From assembly GCA_946628965.1 (NCBI GenBank), contig CAMOXI010000016.1:1-35773 (forward strand): 35,773 nt of DNA, read 5' to 3'. The notes beneath the pieces were generated by a model, which saw only the letters and a program-made list of their open reading frames with translations, was not told where the DNA came from and ran no database searches. The stretch is from an uncultured Clostridia bacterium (lineage in GTDB: Bacteria > Bacillota > Clostridia > Oscillospirales > Oscillospiraceae). Position numbers and translations under genes: made by a program. Position 1 is the stretch's first letter; each line of letters opens with the position of its first letter. Of this stretch, positions 1-8,700 are shown in pieces.

Positions 1-2
1 GC

Positions 3-179
3 AATGTGGCCATCGTCTCCAGCGCCTACCATCTCTACCGGGCCAAGTGCATGGCCGAAAAGCTGGGGGCCTCGAATCCCGCGGGCGTGGCCGCCCCCTG
101 GGGCTACTTCTTCGTCATGCTCAACTACTTCATCCGCGAGGCCTTCGGCGTGACCCACCTCTGGGTGTTCGGGTGGTAA
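3..179 (+). CDS. YdcF/DUF218 family protein, C-terminal fragment
   Basis: Only the last 58 codons are present; the gene begins upstream of the window. The fragment opens with VAIVSSAYHLYRA, which resembles the late motif of the DUF218 (YdcF/SanA/ElyC) family, where a Ser/Thr-x-x-x-His segment is followed by an Arg-Ala pair. It ends in a hydrophobic, aromatic tail (WGYFFVMLNYF, then a VTHLWVFGW end). Members of this family are usually membrane-associated and linked to envelope maintenance; the substrate is mostly unknown. No clear terminator follows directly, though hairpins start about 125 bp downstream. The family call rests on a short segment. Confidence 0.65.
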   Translation, partial: NVAIVSSAYHLYRAKCMAEKLGASNPAGVAAPWGYFFVMLNYFIREAFGVTHLWVFGW

Positions 180-188
180 AGCAGCATT

Positions 189-283
189 GAGTTTTGAGAT
201 TTGAGATTTTGGGGAGCTGTGTCCATTCCATTCAAACAGTTGTGCGTTGATCAACTGTCCTTTTCCGTTTCTCCTCAAAACTC
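189..283. repeat. AT-rich imperfect foldback
   Basis: GAGTTTTGAG at 189-198 is the exact inverse complement of CTCAAAACTC at 274-283. Between them a smaller pair, CAGTTG (237-242) and CAACTG (252-257), could form an inner stem. The segment is much richer in A and T than the flanking genes and has no open frame that looks coding. It lies just before the hairpin array at 306-515. Whether it acts as a terminator for the upstream gene or is a degenerate intergenic repeat cannot be decided from the sequence. Confidence 0.5.
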
Positions 284-305
284 AGCACTAAAAACTGAAA
301 ACTAA

Positions 306-515
306 GGGGATGTGTTTTGCACATCCCCTCAGACTGTAGACGAACTCATGCGACGGAAGCAGGACACGCATGGGGAGAGCGCGAGAGGGGATTGGTTATT
401 CCCTCTCGCGTTTGATAATCTCAAAAATGAGAACTTTTCCGGAAGTTCTCATTTTTGATGCTCAAGGTGTCGACACTTTGTCGACACCTTGAGGGGATGT
501 GTTTTGCACATCCCC
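306..515. repeat. array of five perfect hairpins with identical ends
   Basis: Five perfect stem-loops follow one another: 306-328 (stem GGGGATGTG), 380-410 (CGCGAGAGGG), 421-458 (16-bp stem, TTCCGG loop), 461-493 (15-bp stem, 3-nt loop) and 493-515. The first and last are the same 23-bp sequence, GGGGATGTG-TTTTG-CACATCCCC, so the block is bounded by two copies of one palindrome. The last hairpin is followed by a T-rich run (516-528) and could terminate transcription just before the promoter at 533. No protein is encoded here. The two identical end palindromes suggest a small intergenic element rather than chance. Confidence 0.75.
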
Positions 516-532
516 TTTATTCATTTTTCCTC

Positions 533-561
533 TTGCCAAACAAGAACAGAAGTGCTATAGT
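533..561 (+). promoter_or_regulatory. sigma-A-type promoter of the lic-like operon
   Basis: TTGCCA (533-538) and TATAGT (556-561) are separated by exactly 17 bp, and a TG dinucleotide one base before the -10 makes it an extended -10. Transcription would begin near 568, giving an untranslated leader of about 80 nt before the ATG at 647. The leader contains the repeats described at 569-626. Confidence 0.75.
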
Positions 562-568
562 GTGGATG

Positions 569-626
569 TTCACGAAATTGCAATATTAGAAAATTCGTGA
601 ATCATCCTAAGCGGTCAATTCGTGAA
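569..626 (+). promoter_or_regulatory. operator-like TTCACGAA/TTCGTGAA repeats
   Basis: TTCACGAA at 569-576 is matched by its inverse complement TTCGTGAA at 594-601, and a third copy, TTCGTGAA, lies at 619-626. The first half-site sits at the expected transcription start, so a bound protein would block or modulate initiation. The first gene of the operon begins with a winged-helix-like segment, so autoregulation or control by the cluster's own product is a reasonable inference. Nothing here proves binding. Confidence 0.5.
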
Positions 627-646
627 AATATAAGAGGAAACAGGTT

Positions 647-2404
647 ATGAACAGACAGGAAGCCGATATTCTCTGCCTCCTCCATCAAAATACATACGGC
701 AGCCAGCGGGAGCTGGCCGCCGCCGCGGGCTACTCCGTGGGCATCGTGAACCGCTCCCTCCGCACCCTTCGGGAGGAGGGCTATCTGGACGCCAAACAGC
801 GCCCGACTGCCAAAGCGGAGGCCGCCTTCCGGAAAAAGGCCCCCCGCAGCGCGGTAATCCTGGCCGCGGGCAGCGGGCTGCGCATGGCCCCCATCGGCAT
901 GGAGACGCCGAAGGCACTGCTGGAGATCAAGGGCGAAGTGCTCATCGAGCGCCTGATCCGCCAGCTGCGGGAGGCGGGCGTGCGGGAGATCTGCGTGGTC
1001 GTGGGCTTCCTGATGGAGCGCTTCGAGTACCTGATCGACGATTTCGGCGTGGAGCTGGTGGTCAACAGCGAGTACGCCGGCCGCAACAATCTCCACTCCC
1101 TGGCCCTGGCCGCCGACCGGGTCTCCAACAGCTATGTGATCCCAGGCGACCTGTGGTTCCGGGAAAACCCCTTCCGCCGGGAGGAGCTGTACTCCTGGTT
1201 TATGGTCTCGTCGCTGATGGACCTGGAGAGTGAACTGCGCGTCAACCGCAAGCAGGAGCTCTGCTACGTTCCGGAGGGGACGGCGGGCAATACCGTGCTC
1301 GGCGCGGCCTACCTCTGCGAGGAGCAGGCCGTCATTGTGCGCGGGCGGCTGGTGCTGATGAACCGGGGAAGAAAGTACGACGACTCGCTCTGGGAGTCCA
1401 CCCTCCGCGAAGGGGACCGGATGTTCGTGCAGGCGCGGGTCCTGGGACCGGACGACGCGGTGAACATCAACACCTTCGAGCAGCTGCGGGAGCTGGACAG
1501 CGGCTCGGCCCATCTGCACTCGGACGTGATCCGGGTCATTGCCGAGGTGCTGCAGGCGGAGCCCGAGGAGGTCACGGAGATCGCGGTGCTGAAAAAGGGC
1601 ATGACCAACCGCTCCTTCTGCTTCAGCTGCCGGGGCAGGAAATACATCATGCGCATCCCCGGCGAGGGCACCAACAAGCTCATCAACCGCCGGCAGGAGG
1701 CGGAGGTCTTCGCGAAGATCCGCGGCCTGGGCCTCTGTGACGATCCGGTTTACATCAACCCGGACGACGGCTATAAGATCACGGCCTATCTGGAGGGCGT
1801 GCGCACCTGCGATCCGAACAACGTGGATGATCTTACCAAGTGCATGGAGAAGCTGCGTGCCTTCCACGCGCTGCGCCTGCAGGTGCCCCACACCTTTGAT
1901 ATTTTCGGCAGCATCGAGTTTTATGAGCGGCTCTGGAACGGGCTGCCGTCGGTCTATAAGGACTATGCGCGAACCAAAGAACAGGTGCTGGCCCTGCGGC
2001 CCTATATCGAGGCCCACGCAGAGCCCTTCTGCCTGACCCATATCGACGCCGTGCCCGATAACTTCCTGTTCTGCACGGGGCCGGATGGCACAGAGCAGCT
2101 GCAGCTGACGGACTGGGAGTATGCCGGCATGCAGGATCCCCATGTGGACATCGCCATGTTCTGCATCTACTCCCTCTACGACCGGGCGCAGGCGGATCGG
2201 CTCATAGATATTTACTTCCGCGGCGCCTGCCCCAAGGAGACGCGGCTCAAGATCTACTGCTACATCGCCGCCTGCGGGCTTCTCTGGAGCAACTGGTGCG
2301 AATACAAGCGGAGTCTGGGCGTGGAATTCGGCGAATACGCCCTGCGGCAGTACCGCTTCGCCAAGGAATACTGCCGGATCGTGGGGGAGGCGCTGGATGC
2401 ATAA
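647..2404 (+). CDS. wHTH - nucleotidyltransferase - choline kinase (LicA-like) fusion
   Basis: The 585-residue protein has three parts. Residues 1-63 look like a winged helix-turn-helix (ELAAAAGYSVGIVNRSLRTL as recognition region). Residues 67-285 form an NTP-transferase fold with the LAAGSGLRM phosphate loop (72-80) and TPKALLEI. Residues 293-585 resemble LicA/choline kinase, with the catalytic block CLTHIDAVPDNFL (H465, D467, N472) and DWEYAG (D489) for metal binding. The likely reaction is phosphorylation of choline to phosphocholine in the cytoplasm. The nucleotidyltransferase half duplicates the function of the next gene or serves a related step. AGAGG lies 9 bp before the ATG. The reading frame overlaps the next gene by 8 bp, implying translational coupling. 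Ethanolamine or another amino alcohol is an alternative substrate. Confidence 0.82.
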   Translation: MNRQEADILCLLHQNTYGSQRELAAAAGYSVGIVNRSLRTLREEGYLDAKQRPTAKAEAAFRKKAPRSAVILAAGSGLRMAPIGMETPKALLEIKGEVLIERLIRQLREAGVREICVVVGFLMERFEYLIDDFGVELVVNSEYAGRNNLHSLALAADRVSNSYVIPGDLWFRENPFRREELYSWFMVSSLMDLESELRVNRKQELCYVPEGTAGNTVLGAAYLCEEQAVIVRGRLVLMNRGRKYDDSLWESTLREGDRMFVQARVLGPDDAVNINTFEQLRELDSGSAHLHSDVIRVIAEVLQAEPEEVTEIAVLKKGMTNRSFCFSCRGRKYIMRIPGEGTNKLINRRQEAEVFAKIRGLGLCDDPVYINPDDGYKITAYLEGVRTCDPNNVDDLTKCMEKLRAFHALRLQVPHTFDIFGSIEFYERLWNGLPSVYKDYARTKEQVLALRPYIEAHAEPFCLTHIDAVPDNFLFCTGPDGTEQLQLTDWEYAGMQDPHVDIAMFCIYSLYDRAQADRLIDIYFRGACPKETRLKIYCYIAACGLLWSNWCEYKRSLGVEFGEYALRQYRFAKEYCRIVGEALDA

Positions 2405-3125
2405 AGTCAAACGGGCCATCATCGTGGCCGCCGGCACCGGCACGCGCATGCTTCCGCTGACCGAACGCACGCCCAAGCCGCTTATTAAAGTCAACGGCCT
2501 GCGCATGATCGACAGCGTGATCGCCGCGCTGCACGCAAACGGCATCTATGAAATCTACGTGGTGATCGGCCACCTGAAAGAGCAGTTTTCCGATCTGCCT
2601 GCCCAATATCCGGGTCTGGAGCTGATCGAGAATCCACATTATGTAAACTGCAACAACATCTCTTCCCTCTACATGGCGCGCCAGCACCTGGAGGACGTGA
2701 TGATCCTGGACGCGGACCAGCTGATCCGGAACCCCGCGGCGCTCTCCCCGGAATTTGAGCGCTCCGGGTACAACGCCATCTGGACGGACGAGGAGACGAA
2801 GGAGTGGCTCCTGACTGTGGAGGACGGCGTGATCACCGGCTGCAGCCGCACTGGCGGCAGAGGCGGCTGGCAGCTCTACAGCGTCTCCCGCTGGAGCGCG
2901 GAGGACGGACAGCGCCTGCGCCGCCACCTGGAGGAGGAATTTGAAGAAAAGCGTAACCGGCAGATCTACTGGGACGACGTGGCTCTCTTCTGCCACCCGG
3001 AGGAATACCGCCTCGGCATCCGCCCTATGCGGCGGGAGGACGTGGTGGAGATCGACAGCCTGGACGAGCTGATCGCCATGGACGCAGGCTACGCCGCCTG
3101 CAAAGGAGAAACGAACCATGAATAA
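2397..3125 (+). CDS. licC: choline-phosphate cytidylyltransferase, LicC-like
   Basis: At 242 residues this matches LicC in length and layout. The N-terminal IIVAAGTGTRMLPLTERTPK is the classical sugar-nucleotidyltransferase signature, followed by VVIGHLKEQF, NNISSLYMAR and a metal-binding MILDADQLI. The C-terminal half (EWLLTVEDGVI, then QIYWDDVAL and VVEIDSLDEL) agrees with my memory of streptococcal LicC, which makes CDP-choline from CTP and phosphocholine. The start codon lies inside the end of the preceding gene, with GGGGGAGG six bases upstream. It also overlaps the transporter gene downstream by 8 bp. Together the three genes would import choline and activate it. No LicD-type phosphocholine transferase lies in this window. 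Confidence 0.85.
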   Translation: MHKVKRAIIVAAGTGTRMLPLTERTPKPLIKVNGLRMIDSVIAALHANGIYEIYVVIGHLKEQFSDLPAQYPGLELIENPHYVNCNNISSLYMARQHLEDVMILDADQLIRNPAALSPEFERSGYNAIWTDEETKEWLLTVEDGVITGCSRTGGRGGWQLYSVSRWSAEDGQRLRRHLEEEFEEKRNRQIYWDDVALFCHPEEYRLGIRPMRREDVVEIDSLDELIAMDAGYAACKGETNHE

Positions 3126-4653
3126 GAAAAAAGGTCTGTTAGCCAACGTGGACCCCGCGACCACGATCATCCCCTTCGCCATCATCTTTGTGCTCTGCCT
3201 GTTCTTCGTGTTAAGGCCCGTGGCCTCCACCGACGCGCTGACCGCGATCCGGGACTTTCTGGGCGACTCTCTTGGGCTTTACTATCTGGTCATCGGCCTC
3301 GGGACGCTTGTGGTCTCCCTCTGGATCGCCTTTTCGGACATCGGCAGGATCACCCTCGGCAAGCCCGGCGAGAAACCGCAGTACGGCTTTTTCACCTGGG
3401 GCGCCATGGTCTTCACCTGCGGCCTGGCGGCGGATATCCTGTTCTACTCCTTCTGCGAGTGGATCTCCTACTGCATGGAGCCCCATGTGGCGGAGATGGG
3501 TTCCCTGCAGGACTGGGCCTCCACCTATCCGCTGTTTCACTGGGGCCCCATCCCCTGGAGCTTTTACGCGACGCTGGCCGCCTGCTTCGGCTTCATGCTG
3601 CATGTGCGCGGCTGCCACAAGCAGAAGTTTTCCGAGGCCTGCCGTCCCATCCTGGGGGACAGGACCGACCGCTTCGCCGGCAAGTTCATCGACGTGCTGG
3701 CCGTCTTCGCCCTGATCGCGGGCACGGCCACCACCTTCTCCGTGGCCACGCCCCTGCTGGGCGCGGCGCTGACCACGCTGATCGGCATCCCCGCCTCCAA
3801 GTTCATCACCATCGGCATCCTGGTGGTGACCTGCATCGTCTACACGATCTGCGTCATGCGGGGCATCAAGGGCATCTCCTGGCTTGCCAATCTCTGCATG
3901 TACCTCTTCGGGGCGCTGCTCCTCTTCGTGCTGGTCTTCGGCGGCGAGACGCGCTATATCCTTGAGACCGGCTTCTCCGCCCTCGGAAACATGGCGCAGA
4001 ACTTCATTGTCCTCAGCACCTGGACGGACGCCCTGCGCACGACCTTCTTCCCCCAGAACTGGACGATCTTCTTCTGGGCCTACTGGATGGTCTGGGGCAT
4101 CGCCTCGCCCTTCTTCATGGGCAGCATCAGCCGCGGCCGCACGGTGAAGCAGGTCATCCTCGGCACCTACATCTTCGGCGTCTCCAGTACGCTCATCTCC
4201 TTCATCGTCCTCGGCAACTACGGCCTGGGCCTGCAGATGATGGAGAAGTTCGACGTGCTGGGCTTTTACACCGCCTCCGGCGACCTCTACGCCACGGTCA
4301 TCGCCATCATCAAGACCCTCCCGGCCCACACGCTGGTGCTGGTGATGCTCATCGTCTCCATGATCGCTTTCTACGCCACCTCCTTCGACAGCATCACGCT
4401 GGTGGCCTCGGCCTACAGCTACAGGAAGATCGAGGAGGATGAGGAGGTCAGCGGCCGGATGAAGCTCTTCTGGGCCATTCTGCTGATCATGCTGCCCATC
4501 GCGCTCATCTTCTCCGAGGGCTCCATGAACAACATGCAGACCGTCTCCATCATCGCGGCCTTCCCCATCGCGGCGGTCATCTGCCTCATCATCGCAAGCT
4601 TCATCAAGGACGCGAAGGGCTACATCGCCCGCACGCCGGAGTATCGGAAATAG
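3118..4653 (+). CDS. BCCT family choline/betaine/carnitine-type transporter
   Basis: This 511-residue protein has about twelve hydrophobic segments spread from residue 15 to 495. BCCT signatures are visible: the tryptophan-rich block WTIFFWAYWMVWGIASPFF followed by SISRGRTVKQ, and the GIKGISWLANLCMYLFGALL helix. Where classical sodium-coupled members have a glycine-rich GMGIG stretch followed by an EP pair, this protein reads CGLAADILFYSFCEW, so coupling may differ, perhaps exchange or sodium-independent transport as in CaiT-like members. AAAGGAG lies upstream of the ATG, which overlaps licC. Its place after choline kinase and LicC makes choline the best substrate guess. The shared hairpin at 4717-4747 would end the operon. 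Confidence 0.88.
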   Translation: MNKKKGLLANVDPATTIIPFAIIFVLCLFFVLRPVASTDALTAIRDFLGDSLGLYYLVIGLGTLVVSLWIAFSDIGRITLGKPGEKPQYGFFTWGAMVFTCGLAADILFYSFCEWISYCMEPHVAEMGSLQDWASTYPLFHWGPIPWSFYATLAACFGFMLHVRGCHKQKFSEACRPILGDRTDRFAGKFIDVLAVFALIAGTATTFSVATPLLGAALTTLIGIPASKFITIGILVVTCIVYTICVMRGIKGISWLANLCMYLFGALLLFVLVFGGETRYILETGFSALGNMAQNFIVLSTWTDALRTTFFPQNWTIFFWAYWMVWGIASPFFMGSISRGRTVKQVILGTYIFGVSSTLISFIVLGNYGLGLQMMEKFDVLGFYTASGDLYATVIAIIKTLPAHTLVLVMLIVSMIAFYATSFDSITLVASAYSYRKIEEDEEVSGRMKLFWAILLIMLPIALIFSEGSMNNMQTVSIIAAFPIAAVICLIIASFIKDAKGYIARTPEYRK

Positions 4654-4716
4654 GCTCCGCAGCGGCGTGCAATGCGAGACGGATCCGGTTCGGATCTGGA
4701 TTGCCCCGGCGCGCAA

Positions 4717-4747
4717 AAAGAAGCACCCCATAAAGGGGTGCTTCTTT
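4717..4747. terminator. bidirectional intrinsic terminator
   Basis: A 13-bp perfect stem (AAAGAAGCACCCC with its complement) closes a 5-nt loop. On the plus strand it ends the transporter operon and is followed by CTTCTTT. On the minus strand it is followed by TTTTT and ends the gene at 4750-5589, whose stop codon directly abuts it. Confidence 0.88.
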
Positions 4748-4749
4748 CA

Positions 4750-5589
4750 TCAGGACGCATACTTGATGAAGGAATAATACCATTCCAAATGGAAGACAGA
4801 AACTTTATTATCCCAATCAGGGAATGATTGATCGATGAGAGGCTGAACCCCTGATGAAGTAATGCTGTTATTGCCATGATTGATGTCCGTTTCTATCTTA
4901 AAAGGTTCGAGCGAATCTCTTTCTATCAGGATCCTGCAAGGGATCTGCATGGCATCCCAGTCAGCGTTATCCAGGTCATAGCCCAACAGTGCCATATCCT
5001 CATCCAGGAACATGTTTCTCAGGGCTTCCCCGGATAAGATCACATCCAGATAATAAAAGGTAAAATTGCTGGTAAACCCATCATCACTATGACCATACTT
5101 TACTTTAATTGTACCATCCGCAATTCTTTCAAATAACTCCAGATTTAATGTGGGACGATAAGTATATTTATACTCTTTTGTTTGATCTCCGATGCTTAAA
5201 TGACTCAGTCCGGCTGCTTCGTCTGCTGTCAATTGATAGTCAGCTTCGCCCATGCCAACCTTCGTAGCTCCAAACCCAAGTGTTACTTCTTTTGATAAAC
5301 TGCCCTCAGTGTCAAGGTGATATGGATTCTCTGTCACTTTCATTCTCGAAAAGAGTGTATAATGCGATTCTGCATATTTATCCTTTGAATACTGTTCACC
5401 ATTTAATTCGCAATCGCCCCAAATTCGAATATACAAGCGTCGATCCACACTGTATGACTCTGCCGTTTTCAGTTTATCAACTATTTTCTGTGCTAATCTC
5501 CTGGGATTTGGCATGACGATATTTACCGCGACGGCGAAAACAACAAGCAATATCCCAACGATTATGAGTGCCTTTGTCGTTTTTTTCAT
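4750..5589 (-). CDS. AT-rich orphan gene, N-terminally anchored protein of unknown function
   Basis: The 279-residue product starts with MKKTTK and a hydrophobic helix at about residues 8-27, so it is likely exported but anchored by an uncleaved segment. The rest is soluble, rich in charged and aromatic residues, and alternates as expected for a beta-rich fold. The IPCRILIERDSLEPFKIETD stretch recalls LolA/LppX-like lipoprotein folds, but this is weak. Base composition is clearly different from neighbours: roughly 40-45% GC by eye against about 60% around it. It has its own promoter and terminator and no operon partner. These features suggest recent acquisition. GGGAG precedes the ATG. I do not recognise a named family. 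Confidence 0.8.
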   Translation of the reverse strand: MKKTTKALIIVGILLVVFAVAVNIVMPNPRRLAQKIVDKLKTAESYSVDRRLYIRIWGDCELNGEQYSKDKYAESHYTLFSRMKVTENPYHLDTEGSLSKEVTLGFGATKVGMGEADYQLTADEAAGLSHLSIGDQTKEYKYTYRPTLNLELFERIADGTIKVKYGHSDDGFTSNFTFYYLDVILSGEALRNMFLDEDMALLGYDLDNADWDAMQIPCRILIERDSLEPFKIETDINHGNNSITSSGVQPLIDQSFPDWDNKVSVFHLEWYYSFIKYAS

Positions 5590-5645
5590 TCTCTCTCTCC
5601 CTTCGGCTGTTCGCTTTTTATAATGTCATGATACATTTCGACGCT

Positions 5646-5674
5646 ATTATAATCGAATACAGATGGTATTTCAA
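5646..5674 (-). promoter_or_regulatory. promoter of the AT-rich orphan gene
   Basis: Read on the minus strand, TTGAAA (5674-5669) and TATAAT (5651-5646) are 17 bp apart, close to the consensus. Transcription would start near 5639 and give a leader of about 50 nt before the start codon at 5589. Confidence 0.7.
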
Positions 5675-5703
5675 TCGTATTTTTGTACTATGAAATCCAA
5701 TAA

Positions 5704-5731
5704 AAAAGTGAGGCTTTTACGCCTCACTTTT
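5704..5731 (-). terminator. intrinsic terminator of polC
   Basis: An 11-bp stem, AAAAGTGAGGC with its complement around a 6-nt loop, lies 54 bp after the polC stop. On the minus strand it is followed by a run of Ts, so it separates polC from the orphan gene's promoter. Confidence 0.85.
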
Positions 5732-5785
5732 CTTGTTGGGATGAGTTTCGCCTCGCCAAGCGGTGTCTTCTCTTTTTTGCCCCGC

Positions 5786-8700
5786 TCAGAACAGGCTGAT
5801 CTGGCTGGTATCGGGCATGTCGCCCAGGGCGCCGATGGCCTTGAGCTGCTCCAGGTGGCTGGAGGAGACCTTCGGGCAGACCCGGTTGAGCTCCTCAATG
5901 GAGATGAACTTCGTGCCGGAGCGTCCTGCCGCAGCCAGATCCTGGGCTGCGGTCTCGCCCAGGCCGGAGAGGGCCACAAAGGGCGGGCGGAGTTTGCCGT
6001 CCTCGGTGATGAGGAACTTCGCCGCGTCGGACTGATACAGGTCGATGGGCGCGAACTCGAAGCCGCGCATGTTGAACTCGTACACCGCCTCCAGCGTGAC
6101 CTGCAGATCCTCCTCGTTGGCGGTCAGGTCGTTGCGGCGCTTCATTTCGTTGAGCTTGCGGCGCACGGCCTCGGTGCCGCCGGTCATCATCGCCGCGTCG
6201 AAGCCGCCCTTCTGGCTGCGCCGGTAGAAGTAGGCGCTGTAGAAGGCCAGGGGCTCGTGCACCTTGAACCAGGCGATGCGGAAGGCCATCATGACGTAGG
6301 CCACGGCGTGGGCCTTGGGGAAGAGGTAGGCGATCTTGCGGGCCGATTCGATCCACCAGTCCGGCACGCCCATGGAGCGCATCTGCGCCTCCGCGTCGCC
6401 GGGGAAGTCGCCGCTCTTCTTGACCTTGCCCTTACGCACGGCCTCCATGGTCTTGAAGGCCAGGGCGGGCTGCATGCCCTTCTGGATCAGGTAGATCATG
6501 ATGTCGTCACGGCAGCCGATGGTCTGGTTGACGTCCGCGATGCCGTTTACGATCAGGTCGTGGATGTTGCCGGCCCACACGTCGGTGCCGTGAGAGAAGC
6601 CGGAGAGGCGCACCAGGGTATCGAACTGGTGGGGCTGGGTGTCCACCAGCATCTGGCGGGTAAAGGGGGTGCCGAACTCCGGCACGCCGATGGAGCCGGT
6701 CTTGCCGATGATCGGGTCGTCGTCCGGGAGGCCCAGAGCGGCGGGGGAGGTGAAGATGGACATGGTCTCCGGGTCGGAGAGGGAGATGGTCTTCGCGTCC
6801 ATGCCGGTCATGTCCTCCATCATGCGGATCATGGTGGGGTCATCATGGCCCAGCTCGTCCAGCTTCAGGAGGTTTGCCTCCATGCAGTGGTATTCAAAAT
6901 GGGTGGTGATGATGTCGCTGTTGGGGTCGTCTGCCGGGTGCTGGACGGGGCAGAAGTCGGTCACGTCCATGTCCTGCGGGATGACGACCAGACCGCCCGG
7001 GTGCTGGCCCGTGGTGCGCTTGATGCCCACCAGACCCTGGGCCAGGCGGTTCTCCTCCGCCTTGGTGGCAGAGATGCCGCGCTCCTCCAGGTATTTCTTC
7101 ACATAGCCGTAGGCCGTCTTTTCCGCGAGCGTCCCGATGGTGCCGGCGCGGAACACATGATCCGAGCCGAAGAGCACTTCGGTGTATTTGTGGGCCTTGG
7201 CCTGGTACTCGCCGGAGAAGTTAAGGTCGATATCGGGGGTCTTCTCGTTGCCGGGAAAGCCCAGGAAGGTCTCAAAGGGTATGTCGAAGCCCTCCCGGTT
7301 CATGCGGGTGCCGCATTCCGGGCAGTCCTTTTCCGGCATGTCCGCGCCGCAGCCGTAGCTGCCGTCGGTGATGAACTCCGAGTGGCAGCACTTGGGGCAG
7401 ACATAGTGGGGCGGGAGGGAGTTGACCTCCGTGATGCCGGACATGTAGGCCACGATCGAGGAGCCCACGCTCCCTCGGCTGCCCACCAGATAGCCGTGCT
7501 CCAGCGAGTTCTGCACCAGCTTCTGGGCGGACATATAAATGACGTCATAGTTGTGGTCGAGGATGGTGTTCAGCTCGGTGTCCACGCGCTCCTGCACGAT
7601 GGCGGGCGGGTTTTCACCGTAGATGCGGTGCATCTTGCCGTAGACCAGGTCGCGCAGGTCCCGGGCGGAGTTTTCGATCTTGGGCGGGAACAGATCCTTG
7701 GGCAGCAGCTCGATCTCCTCCACCTGATCGGCGATGGCCCGGGTGTTGGTCACCACCACCTCGTAGGCCACGTCTTTGCCCAGGTATTCGAATTCCTTGA
7801 GCATCTCGTCCGTGGTGCGGAAGAAGATGGGGCAGTCCCGGTCCGCGTCGGAGAACTTCTTGGCCGCCTGCAGGATTTTGCGGTACTGCTCGTCCTCCGC
7901 GTCGAGAAAGTGCACGTCGCTGGCGGCGATGACGGGCTTATTGAGCCTGCGCCCCAGGTCCAGGATGCGGCGGTTATAGTCCTGCAGCACCTTTTCATCC
8001 TTGACGCGGCCGTTTTCGATCAGGAAGGCGTTGTTGCAGATGGGCTGGATCTCCAAATAGTCGTAGTATTCGGCGATCTTCTCCAGCTCCTCATCGCTGG
8101 CACCGGTCATGACCGCTCCGTAAAGCTCGCCCATGCCGCAGGCGGAGCCCACCAGGATGCCCTCCCGGTGCTGGTTCAAAAGACTCTTCGGCACGGTGGG
8201 ATTGCGATGGAAGTATTTGAGATAGGACTGGGAGATCATCTCGTAAAGGTTTTTGAGGCCCTTGCGATTCTTCACCAGCAGGATCATGTGGTGCGATTTC
8301 GCCACGTCCGTGCGCTTTAGGCGGTGGTAGACCTCCTCAATGCCGTCCAGATCCTTGGCACCCTGGGCGCGCAGCATGGGCAGGAACTTGTCCATCATGC
8401 GGGCCACCACCATGGCGTCGTCCGAGGCGCGGTGGTGGTTGAACTGTGGAAGCCCCAGGTAATTGGAGACGGTATCCAGCTTGAAGCGCTTCAGGTCGGG
8501 CAGCAGCGCCTGACTCAGCGCCAGGGAATCGAGGAACACGGGGGAGAAGCGCAGCCCGTTTCGCAGCGCCGTCGCGGTCATGAAGCCCACGTCAAAGTGG
8601 GCATTGTGGGCGACCAGCGGCCGGTCCCCGGCATAGGCCATGAACATCTCCAGGGCCTCTTTCTCCTTCGGAGCGTCCTGAACGTCGCTGTCCTTGATGC

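Noticed and set aside
306..515. Possible CRISPR array
   Set aside because: The stems differ from one another, there are no regular spacers, and no cas genes are present.
602..2545. Long open frame antisense to the choline kinase fusion
   Set aside because: It is the reverse shadow of a clear gene in GC-rich DNA; its translation is low in hydrophobic order and rich in His, Leu and Ala, with no family motif.
4653..4716. Second terminator or small gene after the BCCT gene
   Set aside because: A short GGATCCG-type stem is present, but without a T-run or coding signal; the hairpin at 4717-4747 explains termination.
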